Shown here: in pieces, positions 48,430-60,350 of the stretch
How positions within the stretch are numbered: the stretch's first letter is position 1
Layout of the letters: each line of letters opens with the position of its first letter
Origin: Prostheceraeus crozeri
Lineage: Eukaryota > Platyhelminthes > Polycladida > Euryleptidae
NCBI GenBank assembly: GCA_907163375.1
Contig: CAJQUW010003043.1
Span: forward strand, 1-64,000
Length of the DNA stretch: 64,000 nt
Direction of reading: 5' to 3'
Translations under genes and position numbers: made by a program
Notes under the pieces: generated by a model
What the model was told of the DNA's origin: nothing
The model's input: the letters and a program-made list of their open reading frames with translations, nothing else
Databases searched by the model: none

Positions 48430-49130
48430 TTAATTTCATTAGACCCATGTCGACCGTTGACTTCAGGCATCACCTAGTCAATCATTGCAATATTAAGAGC
48501 ATGCAAATGCAACATAATCTAAGGATATATCTACACGTATGTTTCGTGACACAAATATTGCGAACTGTTCTTTTTTTAGTCATAAACGTTTATTCTGTGC
48601 CATGTATCAAAGAAAATGCAAAGTAATGGCTGAAAGGGCACTTACAAGGAAGCGTTGATAACACGTACGCAACATGTGCTTGCGCAAACTTTACCATCAT
48701 AATATACAAAATACATGAGACATAGGCATGAGACATGAGACATATTTACAAATTTTCCGAGTGATCATGATATACATCACATATTGTCACATACCATCAT
48801 ATACAAAATACATGAGACCTATATATTTACACATTTTCAGAGTGATCACGACATGTTAAAAGTTCACTGGGTGGCAGTCTTCACCATGGAACAAAAGAAT
48901 GTAAATGCTTACTATATGATATAAAAATAAATGTTGCATAATCATTTATACAAAATATACACTTTGATGATCATTCTCACAATGTGTACAGATTCACTCG
49001 GATCAATGGAAATGAGTCTCTTCTTGATCTTCATTATGATGAGAGTGTTCACTATATAACAAAAGTATGTATCTAAATAAGAATTTGCCATCAAGTATAA
49101 AATACAAGTCAAATAATTTTTTACGAAGAT
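48430..49130. repeat. Short imperfect tandem repeat region, no gene
   Basis: The segment ATACAAAATACATGAGAC followed by a TTTACA...GAGTGATCA stretch occurs near 48707 and again near 48799, with a weaker third trace near 48950. No coding feature is supported. Confidence 0.5.
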
Positions 49131-49139
49131 TTTAATTTT

Positions 49140-49740
49140 AACAATCGTAATCTATGAGAGTACTTATTAATGCCGGAGCGTTACAAACGATGCGGGGAAA
49201 GAATCTCTGAACACGCTCAATACGTGAAATGTCGTGCTTGAGGAACGGTGAAAAGATGACATTTCCATGCTCCAAAAGAGGACGAACAAAGACAACAGAG
49301 GCTTTCACTAAGATTCGGGAGTTGTGGCAAACGATAAATATTAGGATGCAATATGCTCTGACATAGGCAGAGTTTCAACAGTTAAATTAACAAACGATTG
49401 CCGGCAACATATACATGTACATGTAGTTCAAACCCTACTTTGCCAGTGATGTAGTTCCAGAATCCTATATTCTAGCCTGCATGAATTTTGGAGGCATTGT
49501 GCATTCCTCAGCCTATCTATTGCAAAATTATTCCAGATCTTGAATAGTTTCACTACATGAAATACGTGGAGCTTAGAACTGCGAAGAATAATGGATTTCA
49601 ATGCAACCTGGGGCCTACCTAGCAGAACATCTGACTGGGGATGGTGGAAAATAAGATAAGTCAACGGCAAGCGATAAATTTTGATTGACGTTGTACAGGG
49701 ACACTCACTGAAATGAAAAATTGATGACAAGTTTGGCGAG
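49140..49740 (-). pseudogene. LINE reverse transcriptase C-terminal fragments
   Basis: On the minus strand KLFKIWNNFAIDRLRNAQCL (about 49500-49570) matches the typical ..LWNNLP..VRNA.. end of jockey/CR1-type ORF2, and LFVRPLLEHGNVIFSPFLKH then ISRIERVQRFF (about 49190-49290) matches the thumb region. Their order is opposite to that in a normal element, so two fragments or a rearrangement are present. Confidence 0.55.
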
Positions 49741-51320
49741 ATAATTGTTCTAGACTCTTACATGTCAGCTCGCGGTCATCAATGTAAACACAAAAGATCT
49801 GAAATTAGACTGTATGGAGAGAGTTCGCAATTGACGTCGCAAATCACTGGAATTCCCTCACAAGTGAAGAAGTAAATCTCAATCCAGTGAATCACTTTAA
49901 ATCAAGTTTGCACGTCGCACACAAAACATTTCGCAATATCAGAGCTCAGTCAGTGATATAACATAATTATAGTCCTCCACAACATAATTCATATTTCTCC
50001 CAGTGATCAAATTGTTCATCACAGAACTTATGTCGTTAGAAAATATTTTATTATATTCGAACTTAAGAATTTGTTGACCGCTTATTAAAGCTTTCTTGTG
50101 GAGGCGAGATACAGAAACAAGCATTTATTACTATTGTATCAATGTTATCATTATTTCAATGCCCGCTTGGGTCATTGTGGTCATACAAACCGCGTCTACC
50201 GTCATAGTGCGCGCCGGTCGTATTTGATCACTTCTCGTGTCTCTGATTGTTTCCGGCGATATTGCAGCTTTATGACCACTTATATTGAATATTTTTGCAT
50301 GCTGGTGTAATTTCTTGCCTGGATATCATTCTGGTTGCATTTCATTCCTTAACTGTTAAGCCTACTGTACACTGGCAGTCGCTGCAGTTGCAGCAGACGA
50401 GAAACACGTCCGTCACGTGATTGAAACGAGGTATGACATAGCTATGAAACATAACTGCATGTGAAGCACTTAATTTACATTGCGAACAGCAAGACAACAA
50501 GTCACTAATGCACTGTCCAACCCATAGAAATTGACAACAGTAAAACCTCTAGAATGGAAATTAAGCTTCATGCAATGCACAATAACGGCACATAAATCGC
50601 ACGCATTTTCACTTAGATGCACCTGCCAACGTCTGTATCATTGGGTTAGAATCAGTCACATGAGTAAATCGAAGCTTTTAATTGGTTCTTCATGCCCCAA
50701 CTTAGTTCCCTCGGATGTGCCACGACCTTGAGTCAATTTCCATTCTAGCGAACTTCAGATAAAGTATATTTCTATGGTCCAACCAAACTGAGTCACTGAA
50801 CAAAAAAATAGAGAAAGTTAACCAATCAGATGACACCATCATTGCAGCAGGCTGCAAAGAAATAGACTTCGTTCTAATCGCTGAACTGCACCTCAACTGC
50901 CACTGCAGAACTGACGTCATGTTCTGTGTCAGAAGAAATTACGATAAACGTCATAACGAGGTCATCTTCGTCATCTGCTGCACAGCACATGAACTGCCAG
51001 TGTAAAGCAGGCCTTAGAGGTTGCTTGGGAATTAGCCACTTTATGTTTGAGGTTGCTAATTGGCTGTTCTCGGTATTTTGTTGTGACGAATTTCTCTCGA
51101 ATTCTGCTTGTCATAATTTCTTGGTCTGTCTGATCAAATACGTCATCAGTTATTTGTCAAGGTTAATCACGTGATCAATTTCAGCTGTTTTGTGGCATTC
51201 TAAAGTCTGTCCCTGTTCCGCGGTTATCGGTGAACGATATTCACATACTTAGAGTTCTGTTGAAGCTCTACATTTGCGTGGTGTCCAACTTTGTATTGAT
51301 TTCCATTTCTCTATATTCTA
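49741..51320. other. No gene seen
   Basis: 1.6 kb without a supported coding or repeat feature. A few short frames were examined and none shows a recognisable domain. Confidence 0.4.
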
Positions 51321-51381
51321 ATAGCAAAATGTCTGGAGTTACGGACAAAAGAATGACAGTCAAGCGCAACTTCAGCTTCGA

Positions 51382-51597
51382 TTGTCATCAATAGCTAATA
51401 ATGACGAAGCAAAGTGTGACCTCAAACAACTTATCGTTGCACTGGAAGAGAAAATCGTTGGTAGACTGAATGTCATTGACACTAAAATCGATGCAATATC
51501 GAGTAGAGTAGACAGCATTCAAACTGAACAAGTTCGAATCAGCAATGAAGTTGAAGTTATTAAATCTGTCATTAGGCTACTAATCAGCAGCGAATAA
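51382..51597 (+). pseudogene. LINE ORF1 coiled-coil segment
   Basis: 71 codons of heptad-like sequence (LKQLIVALEEKIVGRLNVID; SSRVDSIQTEQVRISNEVEV). Such trimerising coiled coils begin the ORF1 RNA-binding protein of many LINEs. The adjoining 51715-52023 frame (MRKESKRLRDNLKTLKK) is the likely continuation after frame changes. Confidence 0.55.
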
Positions 51598-52279
51598 TAG
51601 AATCAATAATAGAGAAAAACGCAAAAAGAGCGCATATTTCCGGCATACCTGAGACTCGTCGAAAATGATGCGTTAGAAGTTAGAATAGATGATGATCAAG
51701 ATAAAGCCTTTCGTGTGTTTAGTTTGATATGCGATCATTTCGATTCTGACATAGTTAAATGGCAACGGATAGGCAAAAAAAATCAGCAATACATACGACC
51801 ATTGAAAGTTGATTTCGAGGAGATAACTAAACGAAACGAAATACTTTGTAATCAGCGACAAATGAGACTGAATTACCGTCAGACTTTTGGGAATGCGCAT
51901 ATAAACCCGGATCAATCAGTCATCATGCGCAAAGAGAGCAAGCGTCTACGTGACAATTTGAAAACTTTGAAGAAGTCTGCAGCGCCAACAGACGTATTTT
52001 ATATAGAAGCAAGGCAATCTTGACCATAATTCAACAATAACCGATGCTGTGGATAGTTATTCTTCTTATGATGTAGCGATAAGAACTCTGATCTCGAGCC
52101 TATCACACTGCAAAACATTTTGAATGAATACTTATCATTTGTATCACTTCACTATCCTACATGCCTTTACAAAATACGTCCCTTGTTTTTTACATACTCG
52201 AATTTTTTTATGTCGACTCCTCAACGTTGTCCAATTGCAGTAAACTGTCTCATGAAACTAAGTGTTTAACAGAAATGTC

Positions 52280-52831
52280 TTGTTTGTATGCAAATGTCCG
52301 GTCACTAGTCCCTAAAATGGATGTGCTTCGTATCCATGCTATTGATAACAACCCTGCTGTCATTTTTATTACTGAGACATGGGCTCATGCCCAACTACCA
52401 GATAGTTTTTTTCCATTTCTGGTTACGGTCTTTACCGGTGCGATCGGTCTGAGCGCAAAAGTGGTGGAGTCATGATATACATTAAAGAGGACATCTCTTT
52501 TGGTTGCTGTAAACTTTTGTCTTGCGCAGAATTTGATGCCATTTCATGTTACTTTACAGACAACTCTAATCCAAAAATTGGACTCGCATGTGTCTATCGA
52601 CCTCCTAACATTTGTGATAAAAATGAAAGGCTATTTGACTTTCTGAATTTTTGTTTCGGACATGATATATCTGAATACTGTGTTGTTGGTGACTTTAACT
52701 TTCTGAGTGTAAACTGGTCGACGCCTTTGGATAGTATTGACTTGCCTATTGTAGAATGGTATCAGACTAATAATTTGACGCAAGTTATCAATATGCCGAC
52801 TCGCCCAGCATCAAGCAATGTTCTCGACTAA
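52280..52831 (+). pseudogene. LINE apurinic-type endonuclease
   Basis: LYANVRSLVPKMDVLRIHAI and VIFITETWAHAQLPDS are the opening EEP motifs (N, E). After one frame change, IGLACVYRPPN, YCVVGDFNF (GDFN with the catalytic Asp and Asn) and TNNLTQVINMPTRPASSNVL follow. The final SDH motif appears past the next stop (NSDHSMLAWRL near 52890). It nicked target DNA when active. Confidence 0.8.
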
Positions 52832-53514
52832 ATATTTGCAACTTTGAATTTATCTGCCGTTGATGTTCATGTATTAGAACAATTTCATAACTCAGATCAT
52901 TCCATGCTTGCCTGGAGATTAGATGCATCATTTCAAAATCGCAAATCACATGGAACGATCATCAATTTCTATTCCAAAGCACAATGGAGGTAACTGAGCA
53001 AAATGTTGCAAAATCATGATTGGAGTACCTTTCATAATATCAATGATGTGAACGAGCCTTGTACAAGTTTTCTTTATGCATTTGCAGATATGATAGACGT
53101 GTGTGTTCCCGAAGAAAACCAAAAGAAATTGGTGTCCAAGTTTTCGCAGCTAGGTAAGAACTGCTTATCGACGGAAGAGGTGCTGTTTTGCTCAAATCAG
53201 ACTCAATCCTGATTACCACAATCAAATTGATTTTGTCATCGCAAAATTGAACCTTAATCAAAAGATACATTTGGCAAAGTTAGAGTACGAACAAAAAGTG
53301 GAAAAATGAAAAACTGGAATCCATTGGTCTTCCAAATACTTTCCATGATTCGAACAGCACTTTCAGAAACAATTGGTGAGAAATTCAATGATTATTTTGC
53401 TTCCTCTTTTGTTCCCTCGATGCTCATTTACTTTTATCTGATACATGTGCGAAACTGATGAGTTGTGATAGTGACATGATAAATCCTGTCTTCTAGCTTG
53501 ATGCTATATTTGAT

Positions 53515-53886
53515 GTGATTTCCATGCTCCCTAATTCAACCAACATGGATGCAGACGGATTATCTTACTTAATTATAAAGAAATGTGTCTTTCAACTATC
53601 ACCATTATTATCAAGAATTTTAAAAGTGTCGCATGAGTCTGGAGCTTTTCCCAATGGGTGTAGAACTGTCGTGATCACTCCTGTCTTTAAATTAGGTGCA
53701 AAGAATTGTATTCAGAATTACAAACCCACTAGAATTTCAAGTGTTTGCTGCCGCATTATGGAAAGAATCCTTAGTCAAGATATTACTGACTATAGTTTCG
53801 CCAACAACATACTGTCTTCTTCACAACTCGGCTTCGTATCTAAAAGATCAACCGAAACAGCAAATCTTGACTTTTTTGTGTTCTAA
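53515..53886 (+). pseudogene. LINE reverse transcriptase, N-terminal part
   Basis: DADGLSYLIIKKCVFQLSPL and FPNGCRTVVITPVFKLGAKN then NYKPTRISSVCCRIMERILS are RT motifs 0-2, and SSSQLGFVSKRSTETANLDF is the start of motif 2a. The catalytic motifs are cut away by a SINE-like insertion or deletion directly after. Confidence 0.75.
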
Positions 53887-53889
53887 TGA

Positions 53890-54045
53890 TTCAATGCCTC
53901 CGGCTTTCACGAGGTCGAAATGATATTTCAATGCGCCTTGCTCCTGGCACCACCATGAAAAATGGCTTGCCGGCTGGGAATCGAACACAGTCTTCGAATT
54001 GCTAACGCGGCATGAAGATCACCAAAACCAGCGAAGCACACCCTC
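53890..54045 (-). mobile_element. tRNA-derived SINE-like fragment
   Basis: On the minus strand ATGCCGCGTTAGCAATTCGA is followed 9 bp later by GTTCGATTCCCAGCC, a pol III B box like the T arm of a tRNA. An A box is not clear. It sits where LINE coding is interrupted, so it is probably an inserted SINE. Confidence 0.5.
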
Positions 54046-54059
54046 CATGATCGTGTCAA

Positions 54060-54640
54060 GAGCAAGTAAAGCTTTCAGCGCGCATTATGAAGTTACCTTC
54101 CTGGTTTGTTTATATAACAATAGCAACCGCTTCCAGGCGACCTCGGACAATCGGAAGCATATAACAGCGTATGGCAATGCATTATGGAATTCCTACCAAG
54201 AAAAAAACATCAAACTTAAATCGAGAGTGTACAAAGGTGCATGTCTAAGAGTTTCTGTCATACGAAGCATTTTGTCATATCGTGAGAGACTCAGAACTTT
54301 GAATCACTTGAGTTAGGTTATCACGTAAGGCTCGAAGATCGCGTTATCATCTCATTTTTCTTTATAAAATTGTTCATAATCGCATTAATTTAAATGTTCA
54401 TGACTTCTTTGAAATTTCAAATGAACCCAGAACTCGAGGCAACAGTCTTCGCAGATATCCAAAGCGTCATTGTCATCAATATAGACACTTTTTCGTCAGT
54501 GTTCATCTCCAAATACTGGAATCAAAGTGACTGGAATATGCTGACTGACACTGAAATTAATTCTACGTCAGTAAATGTTTTTAAGAGAGATGTCCATGAA
54601 ATGTTTCAGAAGCTTGATATCTGGTAATTCTTTTGGTACA
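54060..54640 (+). pseudogene. LINE ORF2 C-terminal end
   Basis: The frames give SVIRSILSYRERLRTLNHLS, then in another frame VHDFFEISNEPRTRGNSLRR and in a third YWNQSDWNMLTDTEINSTSV then FKRDV. This is the usual tail of jockey/CR1-like ORF2 proteins. Three frame changes are visible. Confidence 0.7.
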
Positions 54641-54659
54641 TGTATATCCATGATTGTGA

Positions 54660-55760
54660 AATTTACTGAACGGTTGAGTACAACTGTACTACAAGCATAA
54701 TGCAAACTTTGTTAAAACAGTTTTGTCACTGTCTTGCCCTCCATTTGGGCCTTGTATTTTCTTTGATGAATTGCAGATATTGTCATTCTTACAATTTTGG
54801 TTATCTTTTTTAAAAAATTGGCCGGTGCATTACACCATACAGGAAACGCGCGCAATAAAACCGATCTTATCAAAGACGAGTAAGAATCAATGATGAGTTT
54901 CTGAGGACAGCCGGCTCTCCTCAAAATTATCAAAATGTAAAGTCTCTTACAATCTTTTTTTACAACGTTATCAATATGAAATGTCCATTTCATATTTTCA
55001 CACAAGGTAACGCCAAGAAAAGAAAGACTATCCACTTCCTCTACCATAATATGGCGATCAGGTAGATAAATATCTGGTGAGGTCATATCCCTCCTTGTGA
55101 CAATGTTCAAGACTTTACATTTGCTGATGTTAATCGGCAAGATAGCGATGTCAGACCAGCAAAAGATGTGATCAAGCTCAGTTCTTATTTGATCATCACC
55201 AATATTGCGAACAAAATGGAGGACAGACACATCATCAACATACTTGATATAAATCGAATTGCAGTAAATGGGAGACAAGCTATCCAAAGCGAGACAGAAT
55301 AGAATGGGGCCAATTACACTGCAATGAGAAGCGCCACTAGAAACAATAGACCAATTAAGCAGACGCTTGATCACCAGTACAAACTCTTTGCTTTCTATCA
55401 GAAAGAAAATTTGCTATCACGTTTATCGAAAATGTAGGAAAATCAAAACGAACGCAAGCCGACAGAATATTATGGCGACTTAATTTATCGAAAGCTTTGG
55501 AAAAATCTATGGATAGGCTACGTAGCGAACAGCACCCGAGTTAGAATCCAGAAATTCTTAAATTCTATTGTATGCCAGAACGAGCGCACAGGTTGTACCC
55601 GCTCCGGGTTGAGGGATGTACGGAAACTGGTTGACATCAATCCTCTCTTTAATGATAGGAATAATAAACATTTTTGATAGGACAGGTACAAGAGATATAG
55701 TCTTGAAACAACAAACAGTCTTGACGCCGTAGCGAACGGACGTATCTCATGCGCTCCTCG
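54660..55760 (-). pseudogene. LINE reverse transcriptase, 3' part (interrupted by another LINE)
   Basis: Reading leftwards: RPFATASRLFVV and TCALVLAYNRI-type segments, LSIDFSKAFDKLSRHNILSA (motif A), then SVIGPILFCLALDSLSPIYC (motif B), YIKYVDDVSVLHFV (motif C, YVDD) and VDSLSFLGVTLCENMKWTFH. The earlier part of the same gene is at 58840-59161, on the far side of the inserted plus-strand LINE. Confidence 0.8.
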
Positions 55761-56800
55761 TTTAGTCATCCTATGCAGTGGTACAATATCTTGTTTATCA
55801 TCGTTAATTTCTGGCATTTACCATCACAAATTACATCAATCGATTCGTCTTTACTGCCACAATCTGATTCCGAGACTATTGAATTCACAACTCAAATACC
55901 AGCATCGCAAACTCAAACTTTCGAATTTCCGAGTCATTCTCCCTTTGTTCTACCCATCGACTGCCTTCAACAGCATGTGTGTATGACGTCATCTTCTCGC
56001 ATTCATTACTCACGTTCCGATCTACTACAGCTTCGCCAGGATTATCATCTCCCTCGCAAACAAAGACGTGCACTTTGGTTCCACAAACTTCTGCAGCCCA
56101 AGCGTCCTACTTTATCATGTGTCTCCCAATCAACCCTCTCTCAACAGGCGATTGCATCATCCCAAGTGAAATGTCCCAACACCGGTCTGAAATTACGCAA
56201 CCCAAAACGCTCTACAATTCCTGCCCCACCGTCTATTCTACAGTTCAACGCCAGATCTCTTTTTAACAAACTCGATGACCTAACCATTAGAGTGTCTCAA
56301 TTTGACCCTGAATCGTTGTGATTACTGAAACTTGGCTTAGCTCATCCATCGACGATCGCGCTGTATCACTCCCAGGCTACAAATTGGTAAGACAAGACCG
56401 TGACTATAATGGAGGCGGCGCAGCTCTATTTTTTAAATCCCATCTGAACTTTTCTGTCTTTACGTACGGTGAATTTCCTGATATCAATTCAAATGTGCTA
56501 TGTTGTAGAGCTGTCGACATTAATGTTACTATTTGCGTAATCTACCACCCCTACTGGGGTAAATTACCGGCGCATTCTATCATACTAGACTATGTTCAAA
56601 CCTTGATTGATAACTGTGAAACTCAACATTTTATCACTTCTGGTGATGTAAACGACTTGAGATTGCACATCAGTGAGTTTTTCTCTGTAAATGACATTCA
56701 ACAACTTGTTACTACCTCAACGAGAGGCAAGAATGTCCTTGATATTATCGCTTCCAATATGCCTGTTATGTTTGATGAGCCAAAATGTGTTGCCCCTTAG
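55749..56800 (+). pseudogene. LINE ORF2 N-terminal region and endonuclease
   Basis: A Ser/Pro/Gln-rich leader leads into LQFNARSLFNKLDDLTIRVS, then in a new frame VITETWLSSSIDDRAVSLPG (E in TETWL), CVIYHPYW, FITSGDVND (usual GDFN changed) and RGKNVLDIIASNM. These are the EEP endonuclease blocks. The GDFN Asp-Phe-Asn core reads GDVND, so activity is doubtful. Confidence 0.75.
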
Positions 56801-56988
56801 GTCGCTCGGACCACAAGGGTATTTTCATTCTACCTTCAAAAGCTAATCCTGTTACGACCACCAAGATTAAAGTGCGCTCTTTTACTCCGTCTTCCTTTGC
56901 TTCTTGCAAGCAGTATCTCTCTTCGGTCAACTGACATATTCGTTGTCTGTATCTTGACGATGTTAACCACGCAATAGAAGATTTCCAA

Positions 56989-58626
56989 ATGTTTTTGCAA
57001 TTTGTGTTTATGACGTATTCCAAAGAAAAGACAGTTCGTATGAAGAGTACCGATTCCCCATGGATGACTTCAGTTTTGAAGTCTCTCTCGGACTCACGAG
57101 ACAGGGCTTTGAAAAGCGGGAATTTTGGCAAATATCAGGCACTTAGAGAAAAATTTCTTCTTGCTCTTTCAAAAGCCAAACATGAATATTATTCTAACTC
57201 AAATTCATCATCTCAATCTGATATGTGGAAATCCATAAATTCACAAATTTCCAATCACAGCTCGAAAGTGAACATAGATTATCCAACTGCTCACGATCTG
57301 AATGATAAGTTTTTTCGACTTTCACTCCCCCCGACCTACCTGAATCTTACGACGATCATAGAATTTGTCCTCATTTCACACCTACCACCGAGGAAGAAGT
57401 AGTGTCTATGATAAGGCAACGTAAATCCAATTCGATTGGCGCTGTCGGTATTCCAGGCTACTTCATTAGATCCTTTGTTGACGAATTGGCAGCTCCTCTT
57501 ACGATAATTTATAATCGCTGTCTTCAGTCTGGTGTATTTCCTGATTTCTGGAAGTGTGCCAACATTTTGCCTCATCCAAAAGGCAAAACTGATTATCGCC
57601 CAATCTCTATCCTCCCGTTCCTTAGTAAAGTCTTGGAAAGGCTCATAAAAGATCGTATTCTCCTCCCTTCCATGAACCATAGCCTTAATCTCCAACAATT
57701 CGGTTTTATCCCTGGTAGGAATGGTGGTTGCACGAATGCTGTGATTGCCATCAGACTGTCAATTCTTCAACACATTTCTAAAAGTTCTTCACATTATGCT
57801 AGAGTCCTTGCCGTTGATTTTCGTAAGGCCTTTGACACCGTGAGCAGCTACTCTTTTGAAGGTTCTCAGCGATAACTTTGGTTGTAATACATTTGTCCTT
57901 AAAGTTATTCGTGATTTTTTAGCTAATCGTTTTCAACGTGTCATCACTAGGAATGTTGTTACTCCATGGAAGCGTGTCACCAGTGGTGTCCCGCAAGGCT
58001 CAATCTTGGGACCACTGCTCTTTGTTACCTTGATAGATGACCTTCCACAACTACGTGGAACGAAAATCATTGCATATGCGGATGATATGACTCTGATCTA
58101 TCTCAATGAGCTGAAGTGTTCTGATTGCTTTCAGAGTGATGTCGATGTTTTCACAAAGTGGGTGTTTGATAGAAAGCTTGTAGTAAATGTTGATAAAACG
58201 AAGTGTATGACTATTTCTCGAACAAACTGTAATCCCAGTGTCTCTCCTATTTATATCAATAACGCATGTATTGAAGAGGTTGAAAATTTGACAATATTGG
58301 GAGTATTTTTTTCATTTGATGCGAAATGGGATAAACAGTTTAGCGAACTGTATAATAGGTGCTGTCCGGCAATGTCAATAGTAAAACGCCTGAAATGTAA
58401 TTCTAACCGCGGCAGTGTTGTTTGGCAGGCTTATACGTCTCTTGTGTATTGTCACATGTCTTTTTGCTGGCCAGCCATTTGTGATGTTTCAAAGACAAAC
58501 TTGAAAAAACTTGCTCAGCTAGATCGTGTTGCCCAAAGATGGGCAAAAGTCAATGACATTCCCAGTCTGCAAAGCAGACTTGACAAGACTTGTATTCGGA
58601 TTATAAAAAAGATTTCATGTGCGTAA
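56989..58626 (+). pseudogene. LINE reverse transcriptase
   Basis: Frames in order give a linker (SPWMTSVLKSLSDSRDRALK), RT fingers (FPDFWKCANILPHPKGKTDY then RPISILPFLSKVLERLIKDR; NLQQFGFIPGRNGGCTNAVI), motif A (ARVLAVDFRKAFDTV), motif B (SGVPQGSILGPLLFVTLIDD), motif C (IIAYADDMTLIY) and the thumb. The 57856-58626 frame alone covers motifs B to the end, 256 residues. Catalytic Asp residues are kept. Two or three frame changes are visible. Confidence 0.85.
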
Positions 58627-58839
58627 GAAAATCATCCCTTATCGGAATTTTTTGTATTGAGAAAAAACCAAAGTGGTGTGAGACATTCACGGGTTTTACG
58701 ACCTTTGAATAGGCGACTTGCTTTGTATAATAAGAGTTTTGTGAAATTTTCGATGTACTCATGATATTGTCACCCCGCCTCTGTCATTACCGCCCTTTGT
58801 AACTGACGAATAAAGTATTATTATTGTTATTATAGGCCT

Positions 58840-59161
58840 AAAATCGGACAAAAGCTGAGGTCTATTACATTTAGGAACAGGAATAATATTGGCTTGCTTG
58901 AAGCACATAGGAAAGTGGCTCTCAGATAAACAGCGATGGAGAAAAAATAATAGCTGGACACAGATACACAAAGCAATTACAAAAAACCCACGGAGGAATT
59001 CCATCCGGTCCACATGATTTTTTAGAAACATTACGTTGGGAAGACATTACATCATTAAGAGACAGAATCGGAGCAAGCACATACCTAAGTGAGAGGAACT
59101 CAGACAAGTCAGATAACTGATTAAAATTGGAGGAGAAAGTGAATAAGGCGAGAAGGTTCAC
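58840..59161 (-). pseudogene. LINE reverse transcriptase, 5' part
   Basis: NVSKKSCGPDGIPPWVFCNC and LSESHFPMCFKQANIIPVPK then QLLSDFRPI are RT motifs 0-2. The reading ends at DFRPI, exactly at the tail of the inserted LINE, and continues at 55760 downwards. Confidence 0.75.
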
Positions 59162-59326
59162 ACTGTATGCTACACACAGGGAAATTTGTCACCCACCATT
59201 CATCCTTGAGCACTCGCAAGTCTGCTGGCGAAATCAGTTTGTGCGTGCGCGCTTTAACAGGTGTTAGATAGGAATTTCTGACTGAGTTGGCAGTTGAGTT
59301 GTCATTTATTGCGCTATTTCTTTGTT

Positions 59327-59460
59327 ATGCGGTTGAACAACAAGAAAAGTGGTGGACGGCTTTGTGCTGCATGGGGCTGCAACAACAACGAGAGAGACAA
59401 GATCTCAAGAAGTACTGGAGAACCCCTTAGATTTCACAGCTTTCCAGCTGATTCCGAAAT
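59327..59460 (+). CDS. THAP-domain first coding exon
   Basis: 44 codons opening MRLNNKKSGGRLCAAWGCNN then NERDKIS and PLRFHSFPADSE, ending at a perfect GTAAGTAT donor at 59461. The pair C-x4-C with GCNN and the later FHSFPAD block are the N-terminal half of a THAP zinc finger (C2CH), a sequence-specific DNA-binding domain found in host regulators and in P-type transposases. The remaining Cys and His must lie on the next exon, which I could not locate in the window. It may be a host THAP gene or the start of a P-like transposase gene. Confidence 0.7.
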
Positions 59461-59927
59461 GTAAGTATACGCATTATATTTCATTTCTAAAGATGTAGCC
59501 TATCCATCAAAATATTATAAGACAAATAAGAACTATTTTTATGTATTTCAAGAAAAACTTCATTTTGCCAGACATTAACCCATAACTTCGATACATATCT
59601 AGTCAAAAAAATGTGTATGTTGAATAAATAATGACAATTATAAATAAATTGATTTAAAACATCTTCAATAAATCTTAATTCAACAAAGAACTCGAGAAGA
59701 AGATGCGTGTGAACTTAAAAACTTAGCTGTTAGCTTATTTTAAAGCCAATGAGCACAGGGCGCAATTGTGAAGGTGATGATGGACATAATTTAATAACGA
59801 TTTCCTCAACCACTTCCGACCACTTTGCTTCCGGCATTGAGAATTCGCCGAGACCATGTGATGATGTTGTGCCACCTACATGTACTACGACTGCCATTTC
59901 TGAAACATTTCTCGTAGTAGTAGCTAG

Positions 59928-60068
59928 AGCTAGAGCAATTTGATAGCTTTGATCTGACTGACATAGAACAATCGAAACGTTGTTAATAATATAATATAAT
60001 AATAATAATTTTAATATAATTTCTATATCAGTCAGATCAAAGATCAAAGCTATCAAATTGCTCTAGCT
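59928..60068. repeat. Inverted repeat with AT-rich loop
   Basis: The arms AGAGCAATTTGATAGCTTTG... (from 59932) and ...AAGCTATCAAATTGCTCT (to 60064) are complementary over about 35-40 bp, the right arm having a small internal duplication (GATCAAA). The loop of about 60 bp is nearly pure A/T after a CGAAACGTTG word. It lies just before the Penelope-like fragment and may be part of its end. Confidence 0.7.
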
Positions 60069-60176
60069 ACTGGTACAAGGTAACCCAGTACTATCTGTCG
60101 CCTATAGCTTTCATTTCTATGTTTATACATTATTATGTTTGACAATTTTTTGAGTTACTTTGAATGATTCACTTGC

Positions 60177-60216
60177 CTGAAGATGATCAGCAGGTGGTAC
60201 TGATCGAAATATATCG
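60177..60216 (+). ncRNA. Degenerate hammerhead-like motif
   Basis: CTGAAGA replaces the CTGATGA core; it is followed by TGATCAG and CTGATCG, which form a seven-base stem II around CAGGTGGTA, and then GAAAT. The order core-stem II-GAAA is that of a hammerhead ribozyme, and it lies upstream of a Penelope-like RT, where such ribozymes occur. One core base differs, and the cleavage triplet is not obvious, so it is probably inactive. Confidence 0.4.
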
Positions 60217-60350
60217 CAAATTTTAAAGAGAACATATTATTAAAACAAATTATATTTTGAATATCGAACAAAACTTGGTTCTTCCCAACTCAACATAACT
60301 ATGTCAAACCAAGGCATTTTCGCTTATGCGTTGGCTATGATAAAAGTTTC

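Larger units (their letters stand above)
51330..54640 (+). mobile_element. LINE of jockey/CR1-like type, decayed
   Basis: ORF1-type pieces come first: a coiled coil (51382-51597) and a basic segment with RLRDNLKTLKKSA (51715-52023). ORF2 follows: endonuclease (about 52280-52830), reverse transcriptase fingers (53515-53886) and a C-terminal end (54060-54640). RT motifs A-C (YADD) are missing where a SINE-like sequence lies (53890-54045). Frames change several times, so the element is dead. Confidence 0.8.
55749..58838 (+). mobile_element. LINE inserted in the minus-strand LINE
   Basis: A 3.1-kb element with endonuclease and RT and an ATT-rich 3' tail (AATAAAGTATTATTATTGTT, about 58810-58832), the typical end of CR1/jockey-like LINEs. 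Its body lies between the two halves of a minus-strand LINE ORF2, which stops at SDFRPI on one side and resumes at RPFATA on the other. Coding changes frame about four times, so it is a fairly young but dead copy. Confidence 0.8.
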
